Positions 44,259 through 53,794 of a stretch of 64,000 nucleotides of DNA are shown here, in pieces. Positions within the stretch are counted from its first letter, which is position 1. The number at the start of each line of letters is the position of its first letter. The notes below the pieces were generated by a model. The model had not been told where the DNA came from. It did no database searches and saw only the letters and a program-made list of their open reading frames with translations. The translations under genes were made by a program, and so were the position numbers. Source of the stretch: Aestuariivivens sediminis (GTDB lineage: Bacteria > Bacteroidota > Bacteroidia > Flavobacteriales > Flavobacteriaceae); NCBI RefSeq assembly GCF_022662105.1, contig NZ_JAKMCP010000010.1:1-64000 (forward strand), written 5' to 3'.

Positions 44259-46912
44259 AACAAGGTAATTTGTCCTTCTCCATCTATTTCAAAATCATCC
44301 TTTTGGGCTTCACCGTTACTGGAGGTATCCGTTTCTTGTTTAGCGTCACTAATCACCTCTTCATCAACGACTTCCAACTCGTCGGCATGAATCTCTTCCG
44401 GCGCTTCATAAGGCAAAGGATCCAGTAGATTTATCTGATTGACCTTATCTTTTGTCAGCTGGTTTCCTAAAGCCGTAATGCCTTTTATGGCTATAAATTC
44501 TTCTAAATTTACTTCCATGTTATCTTTTCGGTCCTTGCCGCGCTCCTTGGCAAATACCACTTCTGCCATGGGTTTCCAATCTGTAGAGATAATTTCCAAT
44601 TGCGAGGCGGGGTGTTCTGAAATAAAAGCTTCTTCCTTTCCCTCATTTTCAATTAAAAACCGTTTAACATAATACAATTCTTTTTCCCCGTTATAGTAAA
44701 TGGCTGATATGGGTTTTTTAGGTATCCATTTTTCCAGTACAATCATATCATCATCGAAGTGCATCGTAACTTCCGGAGTTACCGTTTTAGCTATGCCGGA
44801 TTGCGTGATGATCAATAGTTTGTCCTCCCCTCTGAATTCCCCAATCAACTCCCCTCTGCCATCAACATTGAGACGTTGAACGGCATCATCGAACCAGATT
44901 TTACGGGGTTTTAAGGTGGACACCCCTTTTTCTTTAAGTTCAATGCGCTTTACAGCGTATTTGGTGACCAGATTTCCTTTGGAGGATCGTCCTTTAATGA
45001 TGATATCGGCAAAATCAATATCCCATTTTAGCTTTTTAATACTCCCGGATTGTCTTAGCAACACCGTAACCACTTCTGCTTCACCATTTGGATTGGCTGA
45101 AAAATACAACACAGAAGATCCTTTGCTATCGCTTGCCATTTGGTACTCCCTGTCACGCGTAACTCCAGTGACCGCAAATCTTTTGATGTATGAAGGACCT
45201 CGTGTGCCATCGCGATAAATCATATTGTAGATGGTTCTTTTGTCTTTCTTCTTAAAAACGGCTACATGAATAATATCCTTGCCCACAAAAGTTTTGGTAT
45301 CCACTTTGGTGACCATCATGGTTCCTTGTTTGGTAAACACAATGATATCGTCTATATCACTGCAGTCACATACATATTCGTCACGTCTTAGGGACGTGCC
45401 AATAAATCCTTCCGCCCTATTTACATAGAGCTTGGTATTTCTAATGACCACTTTGGTTGCATCGACGTCATCAAAAATTCGTATTTCAGTTTTACGCTCC
45501 CGACCATCTCCATACTCTTTTTTCAATCTGGTAAAATAGGCTATGGCATAATCAATGAGGTGGGCCAGATGATGCTTCACTTCAGCTATTTGATCTTCCA
45601 GAGCCTCTATACGTTGCTGGGCTTTATCAATATCAAATTTGGAAATACGCTTGATCCTGATTTCTGTTAATCGTACAATATCCTCTTCAGTAACGGCTCG
45701 CTTAAGATGTTTTATATGAGGCACTAAGCCTTTATCTATGGCCGTAATGACCCCTTCCCATGTTTCCTCTTCTTCGATATCGCGATATATCCTGTTTTCA
45801 ATAAATATGCGTTCTAAGGAAGCATAATGCCATTGTTCTTCAAGTTCGTTCAGTTTGATGTCCAGTTCTTGTTTTAAGAGCTGAACTGTATTATCGGTGG
45901 AGCGTCGAAGCATTTCTGAAACACCAATAAATAAAGGCTTGTTATCCTCAATGATACAGCCTAAAGGTGAAATTGAAGACTCACAACTGGTAAAGGCATA
46001 GAGTGCATCGATGGTTTTATCCGGTGACAATCCGGATGGCAAGTGTACCAAAATCTCCACTTCGGCTGCGGTATTATCCTCGATGCGTTTGATTTTGATT
46101 TTTCCTTTATCATTGGCCTTTAAAATAGAATCAATTAAGGACGAGGTGGTTGTTCCATAAGGAATTTCGGAAATGACCAGGGTATTTTTATCCAATTGGG
46201 AAATTCTCGCTCGAATACGAACCTTACCGCCGCGCAATCCGTCATTATAGTTTGAAAAATCAGCAATTCCGGCTGTTGGAAAGTCAGGTACCAATTTAAA
46301 GCGTTTGCCATTTAAATGCTTTATGGAGGCCTCAATAAGTTCTATAAAATTATGTGGTAATATCTTTGTGGATAGCCCAACAGCAATGCCTTCCCCTCCT
46401 TGTGCCAGAAGCAATGGAAATTTTACCGGTAAATTAACGGGTTCTTTTCTACGACCGTCATAACTGGCTTGCCATTCCGTAATCTTCGGACTGTAAACCA
46501 CATCCAAAGCAAATTTAGACAATCGGGCTTCAATGTATCGCGAGGCGGCAGCACTGTCACCGGTTAAAATATTTCCCCAATTCCCCTGGGTGTCAATCAG
46601 TAAATCCTTTTGTCCTATTTGCACCATGGCATCGGCAATACTGGCATCGCCGTGGGGATGATATTGCATGGTATGTCCCACAATGTTAGCGACCTTGTTG
46701 TAACGTCCATCGTCCAGATCCTTCATGGAATGCATGATGCGTCTTTGGACGGGTTTAAATCCATCCTCTATGGCCGGTACCGCCCGTTCTAATATGACAT
46801 AAGACGCATAATCAAGAAACCAATCTTTATACATGCCCGTAACACGGGTAATGGTTTCTTTGGGCTCGTCTTGCTCGTTCTTCAAATCGTCGTGCTCTTC
46901 TTCTATCATCAA
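44255..46912 (-). CDS. parC: DNA topoisomerase IV subunit A
   Basis: An 885-residue DNA cleavage subunit that decatenates daughter chromosomes with ParE. The N-terminal winged-helix domain begins TRVTGMYKDWFLDYASYVILERAVPAIEDGFKPVQRR, and the catalytic tyrosine is Tyr126 in AAASRYIEA. The beta-propeller-like C-terminal half (from about 480) and an acidic tail follow. Length is between E. coli ParC (752) and GyrA (875); pairing with a parE-type partner gene two genes upstream and the lack of a GyrA-box-like QGG motif favour ParC over GyrA. The start could be either of the two leading Met codons. Confidence 0.9.
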   Translation of the reverse strand: MMIEEEHDDLKNEQDEPKETITRVTGMYKDWFLDYASYVILERAVPAIEDGFKPVQRRIMHSMKDLDDGRYNKVANIVGHTMQYHPHGDASIADAMVQIGQKDLLIDTQGNWGNILTGDSAAASRYIEARLSKFALDVVYSPKITEWQASYDGRRKEPVNLPVKFPLLLAQGGEGIAVGLSTKILPHNFIELIEASIKHLNGKRFKLVPDFPTAGIADFSNYNDGLRGGKVRIRARISQLDKNTLVISEIPYGTTTSSLIDSILKANDKGKIKIKRIEDNTAAEVEILVHLPSGLSPDKTIDALYAFTSCESSISPLGCIIEDNKPLFIGVSEMLRRSTDNTVQLLKQELDIKLNELEEQWHYASLERIFIENRIYRDIEEEETWEGVITAIDKGLVPHIKHLKRAVTEEDIVRLTEIRIKRISKFDIDKAQQRIEALEDQIAEVKHHLAHLIDYAIAYFTRLKKEYGDGRERKTEIRIFDDVDATKVVIRNTKLYVNRAEGFIGTSLRRDEYVCDCSDIDDIIVFTKQGTMMVTKVDTKTFVGKDIIHVAVFKKKDKRTIYNMIYRDGTRGPSYIKRFAVTGVTRDREYQMASDSKGSSVLYFSANPNGEAEVVTVLLRQSGSIKKLKWDIDFADIIIKGRSSKGNLVTKYAVKRIELKEKGVSTLKPRKIWFDDAVQRLNVDGRGELIGEFRGEDKLLIITQSGIAKTVTPEVTMHFDDDMIVLEKWIPKKPISAIYYNGEKELYYVKRFLIENEGKEEAFISEHPASQLEIISTDWKPMAEVVFAKERGKDRKDNMEVNLEEFIAIKGITALGNQLTKDKVNQINLLDPLPYEAPEEIHADELEVVDEEVISDAKQETDTSSNGEAQKDDFEIDGEGQITLF

Positions 46913-46915
46913 CTT

Positions 46916-47389
46916 CTACTTTTGGTTTGCCTTAATCATTTTTCTTAAGGATTGCCTAATATATCTTAATTTTCTTCGGTCTACCAAGGTGACATTAAAA
47001 TGGACCTTTTTACTCCCGCCATTTCTACTCCGAATGTAAAGGACCAACGTTTTATAAACGACATAGTTATGAAACTTATAGGAGATAAGGTTTTTCTTTT
47101 CGAACTCCACCTTATGCTCCCTGTAATTCAAATAGTCAGATAACAACAGCCCTTTATTAATGACAATCACTTTCATGCCATCACTATCGTATTCAAAATA
47201 TTTGGAAATCCAATGGACCAATAAAAAGAGCCCTATAAATCCAAACAAAACCAATAAAAACGTAAGTGTCGGGTTACCGGTTAAGTTTTTAAAGGCATTA
47301 AAAACCGTAGATGAAATAATGGCGGCAACGATTAGAATAAAATATACCGATATGATTATGTTTCTAATATTACCGTTATTGGTTCGCAT
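46916..47389 (-). CDS. Small membrane protein with PH-like domain, between parE and parC
   Basis: A 157-residue protein with two N-terminal transmembrane segments (about 10-30 and 40-62), then a short beta-rich part (DGMKVIVINKGLLLSDYLNYREHKVEFEKKNLISYKFHNYVVYKTLVLYIRSRNGGSKKVHFNVTLVDRRKLRYIRQSLRKMIKAN) resembling a bacterial PH-like domain. Its start codon abuts the parE stop and it ends 3 bp before parC, so it is translated within that operon. No family is recognised and a link with topoisomerase is unproven. Confidence 0.6.
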   Translation of the reverse strand: MRTNNGNIRNIIISVYFILIVAAIISSTVFNAFKNLTGNPTLTFLLVLFGFIGLFLLVHWISKYFEYDSDGMKVIVINKGLLLSDYLNYREHKVEFEKKNLISYKFHNYVVYKTLVLYIRSRNGGSKKVHFNVTLVDRRKLRYIRQSLRKMIKANQK

Positions 47390-49249
47390 CTATTTTTCCT
47401 CCTCAATAAGATCCAACTCCACCTTTAAATTATCTATTATGAACTCTTGTCGTGTAGGTGTATTTTTTCCCATGTAAAAGGCCAGTAATTCTTCAATGGA
47501 CATATTATCATCTAACATTACGGGATCCAATCGAATATCTTCACCGATAAAGTGTTTAAATTCATCCGGAGAAATCTCGCCAAGTCCTTTAAAACGTGTT
47601 ATTTCTGGTTTTGGTTTTAATTTCTCAATGGCATTTACGCGCTCTTCTTCCGAATAACAATAAATGGTTTCCTTTTTATTTCTTACCCTGAATAAGGGTG
47701 TCTGCAAAATATACAAATGCCCTTCCTTGATAAGTTCAGGAAAAAATTGAAGGAAAAAGGTGATTAATAATAATCGAATATGCATCCCATCAACATCAGC
47801 ATCGGTTGCAATGACCACATTGTTATATCTTAAATCCTCCAGGGACTCCTCAATATTCAAAGCCGCCTGAAGCAGATTGAACTCTTCATTCTCATAAACT
47901 ATTTTTTTGCTAAGACCATAGCAATTTAGCGGTTTACCCTTTAAGCTAAATACAGCTTGCGTATTGACATCACGGGATTTGGTGATACTACCCGACGCCG
48001 AATCTCCCTCTGTGATAAACAAGGTCGTTTCCAAATTACGTTCATTTTTGGTATCTCCAAAATGAATACGGCAATCTCTCAATTTTTTATTATGAAGGCT
48101 GGCTTTCTTGGCACGTTCTCTTGCTAATTTCCGAATGCCCGACAGTTCCTTACGTTCGCGTTCAGCCTGTAAAATTTTACGTTGTATCTTTTCGGCCGTG
48201 TCAGGATTCTTGTGCAGAAAATTATCCAGGTTGGTTTTTAAAAAATCATTGATATACGTGCGTACGGTGGGCAAGTCCCCACCCATATCTGTAGATCCCA
48301 GCTTGGTTTTTGTCTGACTTTCGAAAACGGGCTCCATAACTTTTATGGCCACCGCACTGATAATGGATTTTCTAATATCGGAAGCATCAAAATTTTTACC
48401 GTAGAACTCGCGAATGGTTTTTACCAATGCTTCCCGAAAGGCATTGAGATGAGTCCCCCCCTGTGTAGTATTTTGCCCGTTAACGAAGGAGTGGTACTCC
48501 TCACTATACTGACTTTTGCTATGGGTTATGGCAACTTCAATATCGACACCGCGCAGGTGTATAATAGGATATAACAGGTCGGCCTCATTGCTGTTATCGG
48601 CCAGTAAATCCTTTAACCCGTTCTCACTAAAATACTTATCGCCATTGAACACTATGGTTAGGCCCGGATTCAGGTAAACATAGTTCTTAAGCAATTTCAC
48701 CACATACTCACTGCGAAACTTATAGTTTTTAAAAATGGAATCGTCCGGTATAAAAGACACTTTGGTGCCTTTACGTCTTGTGGTGTCATCGAGCAGTTCG
48801 TTATGGGTTAAATTACCTTGTTCGAACTCTGCCGAAGCCGATTTTCCATCTCGTGTAGACTCCACCCTAAAGTAATTGGACAAGGCATTAACGGCCTTAG
48901 TACCAACACCATTTAGTCCAACCGCTTTTTTAAATGCTTTGGTATCATATTTCCCCCCGGTATTCATTTTCGACACCACATCCACCACTTTACCAAGAGG
49001 GATACCGCGTCCATAGTCCCGAACGATCACCTTATTGCCTTGAATGGAGATATCTATGGTCTTTCCAGCCCCCATCACAAACTCGTCTATGGAGTTGTCC
49101 AGAACTTCCTTGAGTAGGATGTAAATACCGTCATCCGGTGATGATCCATCACCGAGCTTTCCAATATACATACCGGGACGCATACGAATATGCTCCTTCC
49201 AGTCCAGTGAACGGATATTATCTTCGGTATAATTGGATTGTACGGTCAT
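47390..49249 (-). CDS. parE: DNA topoisomerase IV subunit B
   Basis: A 619-residue ATPase subunit. I chose the ATG at 49249 ([35 protein letters not shown]), where homology begins; the open frame upstream to 49318 is not family-like. The GHKL ATPase has the Asn-containing VLDNSIDEF and the Gly loops ([22 protein letters not shown]). The TOPRIM domain has [10 protein letters not shown] and the [12 protein letters not shown] acidic triad. Length matches E. coli ParE (630). It is the first gene of parE-157-residue protein-parC. Confidence 0.95.
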   Translation of the reverse strand: MTVQSNYTEDNIRSLDWKEHIRMRPGMYIGKLGDGSSPDDGIYILLKEVLDNSIDEFVMGAGKTIDISIQGNKVIVRDYGRGIPLGKVVDVVSKMNTGGKYDTKAFKKAVGLNGVGTKAVNALSNYFRVESTRDGKSASAEFEQGNLTHNELLDDTTRRKGTKVSFIPDDSIFKNYKFRSEYVVKLLKNYVYLNPGLTIVFNGDKYFSENGLKDLLADNSNEADLLYPIIHLRGVDIEVAITHSKSQYSEEYHSFVNGQNTTQGGTHLNAFREALVKTIREFYGKNFDASDIRKSIISAVAIKVMEPVFESQTKTKLGSTDMGGDLPTVRTYINDFLKTNLDNFLHKNPDTAEKIQRKILQAERERKELSGIRKLARERAKKASLHNKKLRDCRIHFGDTKNERNLETTLFITEGDSASGSITKSRDVNTQAVFSLKGKPLNCYGLSKKIVYENEEFNLLQAALNIEESLEDLRYNNVVIATDADVDGMHIRLLLITFFLQFFPELIKEGHLYILQTPLFRVRNKKETIYCYSEEERVNAIEKLKPKPEITRFKGLGEISPDEFKHFIGEDIRLDPVMLDDNMSIEELLAFYMGKNTPTRQEFIIDNLKVELDLIEEEK

Positions 49250-49464
49250 AAATACTATTGGAATTAATGATAGATCGCTAATATAACATTTCAACAGAAA
49301 AAATGAAACAGCGCCCAAACAAAGTAATTAACAATAAAAATACAATTTTGTTGAGAACCTTAAGGTACGACAGAGAAATTAAAATGGACCTTGTGTCATC
49401 AGACTTTTTTACAAAAAATGAGCATCGAAATGCTGTCTCAATAAAAAGTAATGGTACCGGTGCA

Positions 49465-50622
49465 CTAATTCATATACTTTTTCTTCTTACTACCCTCATA
49501 CATCACGTATTTAACCAGTTTCGCTTCCAACTTGGCATTGTATAATGATATTTTTCGCGAAGGCCTTAATCCTACGTGCTTTAAGGCATCCAGATTACTG
49601 GTGATAAACCAGGCTTCTGTACCCGGATAGTTTTGTTTTAAGGTATCGCCAATATGCTTATAGAAAGCTTCCATATCAATATTTAAGCGTTCGCCATAAG
49701 GTGGATTGAATACCATATGCAGCTTTTCGCTACCTCCTTTTTTGGTTTTAAAGAAGTCTTCGTGTTGTACATGAATGAAATCCTCCAGGCGGGCGGACTT
49801 TATATTTTCTTTAGCCTTGGCTATGGCACTCGGTGCTTTATCGAAACCTGTAATCCTATGATGAAAATCCCGGGTTTTCTTGAGCAGGGATTCCTCTATT
49901 TTTTCAAACAGATCCACATCCCAATCTTGCCAACGTTCAAAGGCAAATTCTTTACGCATGAGGTTTGGAGGAATATTGCAGGCTATCATAGCAGCTTCAA
50001 TAAGCAGGGTGCCACTACCACACATCGGATCCATAAAATCGGATTGCCCGTCCCATCCCGACAGCATAAGCATTCCAGCCGCAAGAACTTCATTAATAGG
50101 AGCAATATTGGTTGCAGATCTATACCCTCTTTTATGCAGGGACTCCCCTGAAGAGTCCAGGGATACTGTACATTGGTGCCGGTCTATGTGGACATTAATT
50201 TTAACATCCGGGAATTTTAAGTCAACATTGGGCCTCTGACCTGTGGAATCGCGGAACTTATCCACAATAGCGTCCTTTGTCTTTTGTGCTATAAATAAGG
50301 AATGCTTAAACTTTTCGGAATGAACGGTGGCATCGACGGCTAATGTCCCTTTGGCACTTAAATAATCCTCCCAGGACATGTTATAGAGGTTCTCGTACAA
50401 ATCATTTTCATTAGATACCGTAAAGGATGTAATAGGTTTTAGAATTTTAATGGCCGTTCGCAGGCCTAAATTGGATTTATACATGAACCCTTTATCTCCA
50501 TAAAACGAGACATGCCGCACGCCCTTTTCTACCTTCTGTGCTCCCAGCTTCAAAAGTTCCTCGGCTAACAGATCCTCAAAGCCAAATAAGGTTTTGGCGA
50601 CCATCTTAAAATTTTCTTCCAT
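49465..50622 (-). CDS. THUMP-domain RNA methyltransferase (RlmL/YcbY-type)
   Basis: A 385-residue SAM-dependent methyltransferase. The N-terminal THUMP-type RNA-binding region (AKTLFGFEDLLAEELLKLGAQKVEKGVRHVSFYGDKGFMYKSNLGLRTAIKIL) and the methyltransferase core with DPMCGSGTLLIEAAMIA and the catalytic NPPYGERL place it with the 23S rRNA m2G methyltransferases of the RlmL/RlmKL kind. The exact nucleotide is not determinable. It stands alone, upstream of a divergent methyltransferase gene. Confidence 0.9.
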   Translation of the reverse strand: MEENFKMVAKTLFGFEDLLAEELLKLGAQKVEKGVRHVSFYGDKGFMYKSNLGLRTAIKILKPITSFTVSNENDLYENLYNMSWEDYLSAKGTLAVDATVHSEKFKHSLFIAQKTKDAIVDKFRDSTGQRPNVDLKFPDVKINVHIDRHQCTVSLDSSGESLHKRGYRSATNIAPINEVLAAGMLMLSGWDGQSDFMDPMCGSGTLLIEAAMIACNIPPNLMRKEFAFERWQDWDVDLFEKIEESLLKKTRDFHHRITGFDKAPSAIAKAKENIKSARLEDFIHVQHEDFFKTKKGGSEKLHMVFNPPYGERLNIDMEAFYKHIGDTLKQNYPGTEAWFITSNLDALKHVGLRPSRKISLYNAKLEAKLVKYVMYEGSKKKKYMN

Positions 50623-50780
50623 GGGTTTAATCGAATAGGTTGCAAAAATAATGTAATTTTACAGCAAACATAAATATTACTTAAATTATGGGTTAAGGAT
50701 GAAGTGATATACCCCGGATAAAGAATCCGTAATACTCGAGAATCCTGACCACACTCATGGTGTGGTAACCTCCAAATTGT

Positions 50781-51512
50781 ATGGTCAACAACACATCAAC
50801 ATGGTATGCCTCCTGGTTTGACACACCCTTTTACCACATCTTGTACAAGGACCGTGATGCTATTGAAGCTCATAAATTTATGGATCGGCTAACGCACTAT
50901 CTGAATATCCCAAAAGGGGGCAGTATTTTGGATTTGGCCTGTGGTAAAGGTCGACATGCGCGCTATTTAAATAAAATAGGGTTTGATGTTACAGGAGCGG
51001 ACTTAAGTGAAAATAGTATTAATTACGCCAAACAATATGAAAATCACAGGTTACATTTTGTGGTACACGATATGAGCAAACCTTTTCGTAAATCCTTTGA
51101 TGCCATTTTTAATTTGTTTACCAGTTTTGGATATTTTGAAAATGATGATGATAACCTCAATACGATTAAAGCGATTAAGGCGGGATTAAATACCCATGGA
51201 TTTGGGGTCATAGACTTCATGAACAGCAATTTTGTAATTGATGGTTTAGTCCCTGAAGAAGTTAAAATCGTTAATGATATTGAATTTCATTTGAAACGCT
51301 ATGTTAAGGATGGTTATATTTTTAAAGATATTAAATTCATGGCCCAGGGTGAAGACTTTGCATTTACAGAACGGGTTAAGGCATTCTCTTTAGCAGATTT
51401 TGAAACGCTTTTTGAACTAGCCGATGTTAATTTATTGGAGATTTTTGGTGATTATAAATTGCATAAATTTGATGCAAACACTTCAGAACGTTTAATTATG
51501 ATCTTTAAATAG
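50781..51512 (+). CDS. Class I SAM-dependent methyltransferase
   Basis: A 243-residue methyltransferase. SAM-binding motif I is GSILDLACGKGRHARYL, followed by GFDVTGADLSENSINYAK and a C-terminal beta domain (YIFKDIKFMAQGEDFAFTERVKAFSLADFETLFELADVNLLEIFGDY). Small-molecule substrate specificity is not visible. It starts a short plus-strand run with the ZIP transporter 10 bp later. Confidence 0.88.
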   Translation: MVNNTSTWYASWFDTPFYHILYKDRDAIEAHKFMDRLTHYLNIPKGGSILDLACGKGRHARYLNKIGFDVTGADLSENSINYAKQYENHRLHFVVHDMSKPFRKSFDAIFNLFTSFGYFENDDDNLNTIKAIKAGLNTHGFGVIDFMNSNFVIDGLVPEEVKIVNDIEFHLKRYVKDGYIFKDIKFMAQGEDFAFTERVKAFSLADFETLFELADVNLLEIFGDYKLHKFDANTSERLIMIFK

Positions 51513-51522
51513 TAGTTCCCTT

Positions 51523-52197
51523 ATGAATGATTATCTTTTACCTATTTATGCAGTTATTTTAGGCGTCATTATTGCGAGCATCACCTTGGATAAACGAGCA
51601 TGGAACTTGAAATTGCTTTTATCATTTAGTGGTGCATTCTTATTGGCTCTCACACTTTTCGAACTGCTTCCTGAAGTTTACCATAAGCTGGAGGCCAAAC
51701 GTACAGGTCTTTATATTATGAGTGGTATATTGTTACAGATTATTTTAGAACTGTTCTCTAAAGGTGCCGAACATGGACATGTGCATATTCACAAAGGTAA
51801 AGCGGGATTTCCCCTGCTACTGTTTTTAAGCCTTTGTATCCATAGTTTTTTGGAAGGCTTTCCAATTCATGAACATAATGACATGGTTTATGGGGTATTA
51901 ATCCATAAAATCCCGATAGCCATATTAATTTCAATGTTTTTGTTCCACTCCAAATTTAGCAGGCTTCAAATTGTCGTATTCCTTGTGATTTTTGCCATTA
52001 TGACCCCTTTAGGGACCTTTATTTCAAACCATACCACTCCTCTATCACCCTTTATTCCTGTTGTTAATGCCGTAGTAATAGGTATCTTTTTACATATTTC
52101 CACTACCATTCTTTTTGAAAGTAGTGCGGGCCACAAGTTTAACTTATCAAAATTCGTTGCTATTATTCTCGGAGTTGGAATAGCCTACTTTATGTAA
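51523..52197 (+). CDS. ZIP family divalent metal transporter
   Basis: A 224-residue membrane protein with about seven to eight transmembrane segments. The family motifs HSFLEGFPI in one helix and HKIPIAILISMFLFH in the next give the metal-binding His and Glu; the loop before carries a His-rich stretch (GAEHGHVHIHKGK). It likely imports Zn2+ or another divalent metal. The stop codon overlaps the start of the DUF4268 gene by 1 base. Confidence 0.88.
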   Translation: MNDYLLPIYAVILGVIIASITLDKRAWNLKLLLSFSGAFLLALTLFELLPEVYHKLEAKRTGLYIMSGILLQIILELFSKGAEHGHVHIHKGKAGFPLLLFLSLCIHSFLEGFPIHEHNDMVYGVLIHKIPIAILISMFLFHSKFSRLQIVVFLVIFAIMTPLGTFISNHTTPLSPFIPVVNAVVIGIFLHISTTILFESSAGHKFNLSKFVAIILGVGIAYFM

Positions 52198-52625
52198 TGT
52201 TCAGTAAGGAAGAATCAAGGCGGATAAGACAAGAGTTTTGGACCAGTTTTGGAAAATCCTTTCCCAGAAAATGGATTTTATACAACACCAAGCTAAAGGG
52301 GCTGAGTTTTAAGTTTCATTTTGATACCAAAAACGCATTGGTGGCCCTGGAGCTGGAGGACCCTTTGGAAAAGCGTATAGCCTATTGGGATAAGTTAACC
52401 GGCCTCAAATCGATTCTCAAGGAAGACTATTTACCCAATGCCATTTATGATGAGATCTGCCTTTTGGACAATGGCAAGGAAATATCCAGAATTTATGTGC
52501 CTTTGGAAAACAAAGTCTCCATACACAACAAAAACTCCTGGCAGGAAGTCATGCTTTTTTTTAATAACACGATGGGGTTGTTTGAAGCCTTTTTTGTCGC
52601 GTATAAAGAGGTCATAGAAGGATAG
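52197..52625 (+). CDS. DUF4268 domain protein
   Basis: A 142-residue cytosolic protein of the DUF4268 type (FSKEESRRIRQEFWTSFGKSFPRKWILYNTKLKGLSFKFHFDTKNALVALELEDPLEKRIAYWDKLTGL ... WQEVMLFFNNTMGLFEAFFVAYKEVIEG). Function unknown. Some relatives are found near restriction or nuclease domains, but nothing of that kind is near here. Its start overlaps the ZIP gene stop by 1 bp, indicating cotranscription. Confidence 0.8.
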   Translation: MFSKEESRRIRQEFWTSFGKSFPRKWILYNTKLKGLSFKFHFDTKNALVALELEDPLEKRIAYWDKLTGLKSILKEDYLPNAIYDEICLLDNGKEISRIYVPLENKVSIHNKNSWQEVMLFFNNTMGLFEAFFVAYKEVIEG

Positions 52626-52698
52626 ATCCGACCTTAATGCATATTTCCCTTTTTATTATTAACCAAAATACCTAGCTTTACTTTTCTAAAGTTTTCAT

Positions 52699-53787
52699 AT
52701 GGATTCTAATATAATTTCAAAGGGCATTTTAAGGGCCATAGCCATTATTGTTGGGGTTACGGTTATTTTATTGTTTCTTTATGAAATACAATCTGTTATT
52801 GCTTATATAGCCATAGCAGCGGTGGTATCCCTTATAGGGAGGCCCATAGTATTATTTTTAACGAGTCGTTTAAAATTTAAGAATACCCTGGCCGTTGTGG
52901 TCACTATGGTATTAATGCTGGGTCTTTTTATTGGATTGGTAGGCCTGTTTATTCCATTAATCTTAAAGCAGGGACATAATTTATCACTCTTAAACATAGA
53001 AGAACTGAGGGGTAATATCGAGGACCTATATGCTGAAATTGTGCGTTATTTTAATTTGCATGAGATAGATGTTGAACAGTCTTTAAAAGATTCCAATTTA
53101 CTTTCCAAAATTGATTACTCGGTGATCCCCAATTTTTTAAATTCCGTGGTTAGCGGTTTAGGCAGTTTTAGCATTGGACTATTTTCGGTATTGTTCATTT
53201 CATTTTTCTTTTTGAAAGACAGCAGGTTGTTTGAAAATGCCTTATTAACTTTAATTCCGGACAGTAAGGAATCCCGTTGGAAGGATTCTTCCGAAAAAAT
53301 CAAGAACCTGTTATCCCGGTATTTCGTGGGACTCATATTTCAAATCTTTATTCTTTTCGTCATTTATACCACAGGATTATTAATAATTGGTGTTGAAAAC
53401 GCCATAGTCATTGCGTTCTTATGTGCATTACTTAATTTGATTCCCTATGTGGGTCCGCTTATTGGTGCCTTTTTAATGATTACCCTTACCATGACCAGTA
53501 GTCTGGGACAAAGCTTCAGCGGGGTTATTTTGCCGAAAACCTCCTGGGTACTGGTCATTATTGCTATCGGCCAATTGGTGGATAATTTTTTCAGTCAACC
53601 GGTAATTTTCTCAAAAAGTGTAAAATCCCATCCTCTGGAGATTTTTTTGGTCATTCTCATAGCAGGAATTCTATTTGGTGTTTTGGGCTTAATTATTGCC
53701 ATACCTGCTTATACTGCCATTAAAGTGATTTTAAAGGCCTTTTTATCTGAAAATAAAATTGTAAAAAAGCTTACTAAAAACTTATAG
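52699..53787 (+). CDS. AI-2E family transporter
   Basis: A 362-residue membrane protein with about eight transmembrane helices, TIM-barrel-less permease type. N-terminal helices (LRAIAIIVGVTVILLFLYEIQSVIAYIAIAAVVSLIGRPIV) and the signature LLNLIPYVGPLIGAFLMI and PVIFSKSVKSHPLEIFLVILIAG are present. The family is known as AI-2E (TqsA-like), although many members do not export AI-2. The next gene starts 7 bp later. Confidence 0.9.
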   Translation: MDSNIISKGILRAIAIIVGVTVILLFLYEIQSVIAYIAIAAVVSLIGRPIVLFLTSRLKFKNTLAVVVTMVLMLGLFIGLVGLFIPLILKQGHNLSLLNIEELRGNIEDLYAEIVRYFNLHEIDVEQSLKDSNLLSKIDYSVIPNFLNSVVSGLGSFSIGLFSVLFISFFFLKDSRLFENALLTLIPDSKESRWKDSSEKIKNLLSRYFVGLIFQIFILFVIYTTGLLIIGVENAIVIAFLCALLNLIPYVGPLIGAFLMITLTMTSSLGQSFSGVILPKTSWVLVIIAIGQLVDNFFSQPVIFSKSVKSHPLEIFLVILIAGILFGVLGLIIAIPAYTAIKVILKAFLSENKIVKKLTKNL

Positions 53788-53794
53788 TTTTTAT

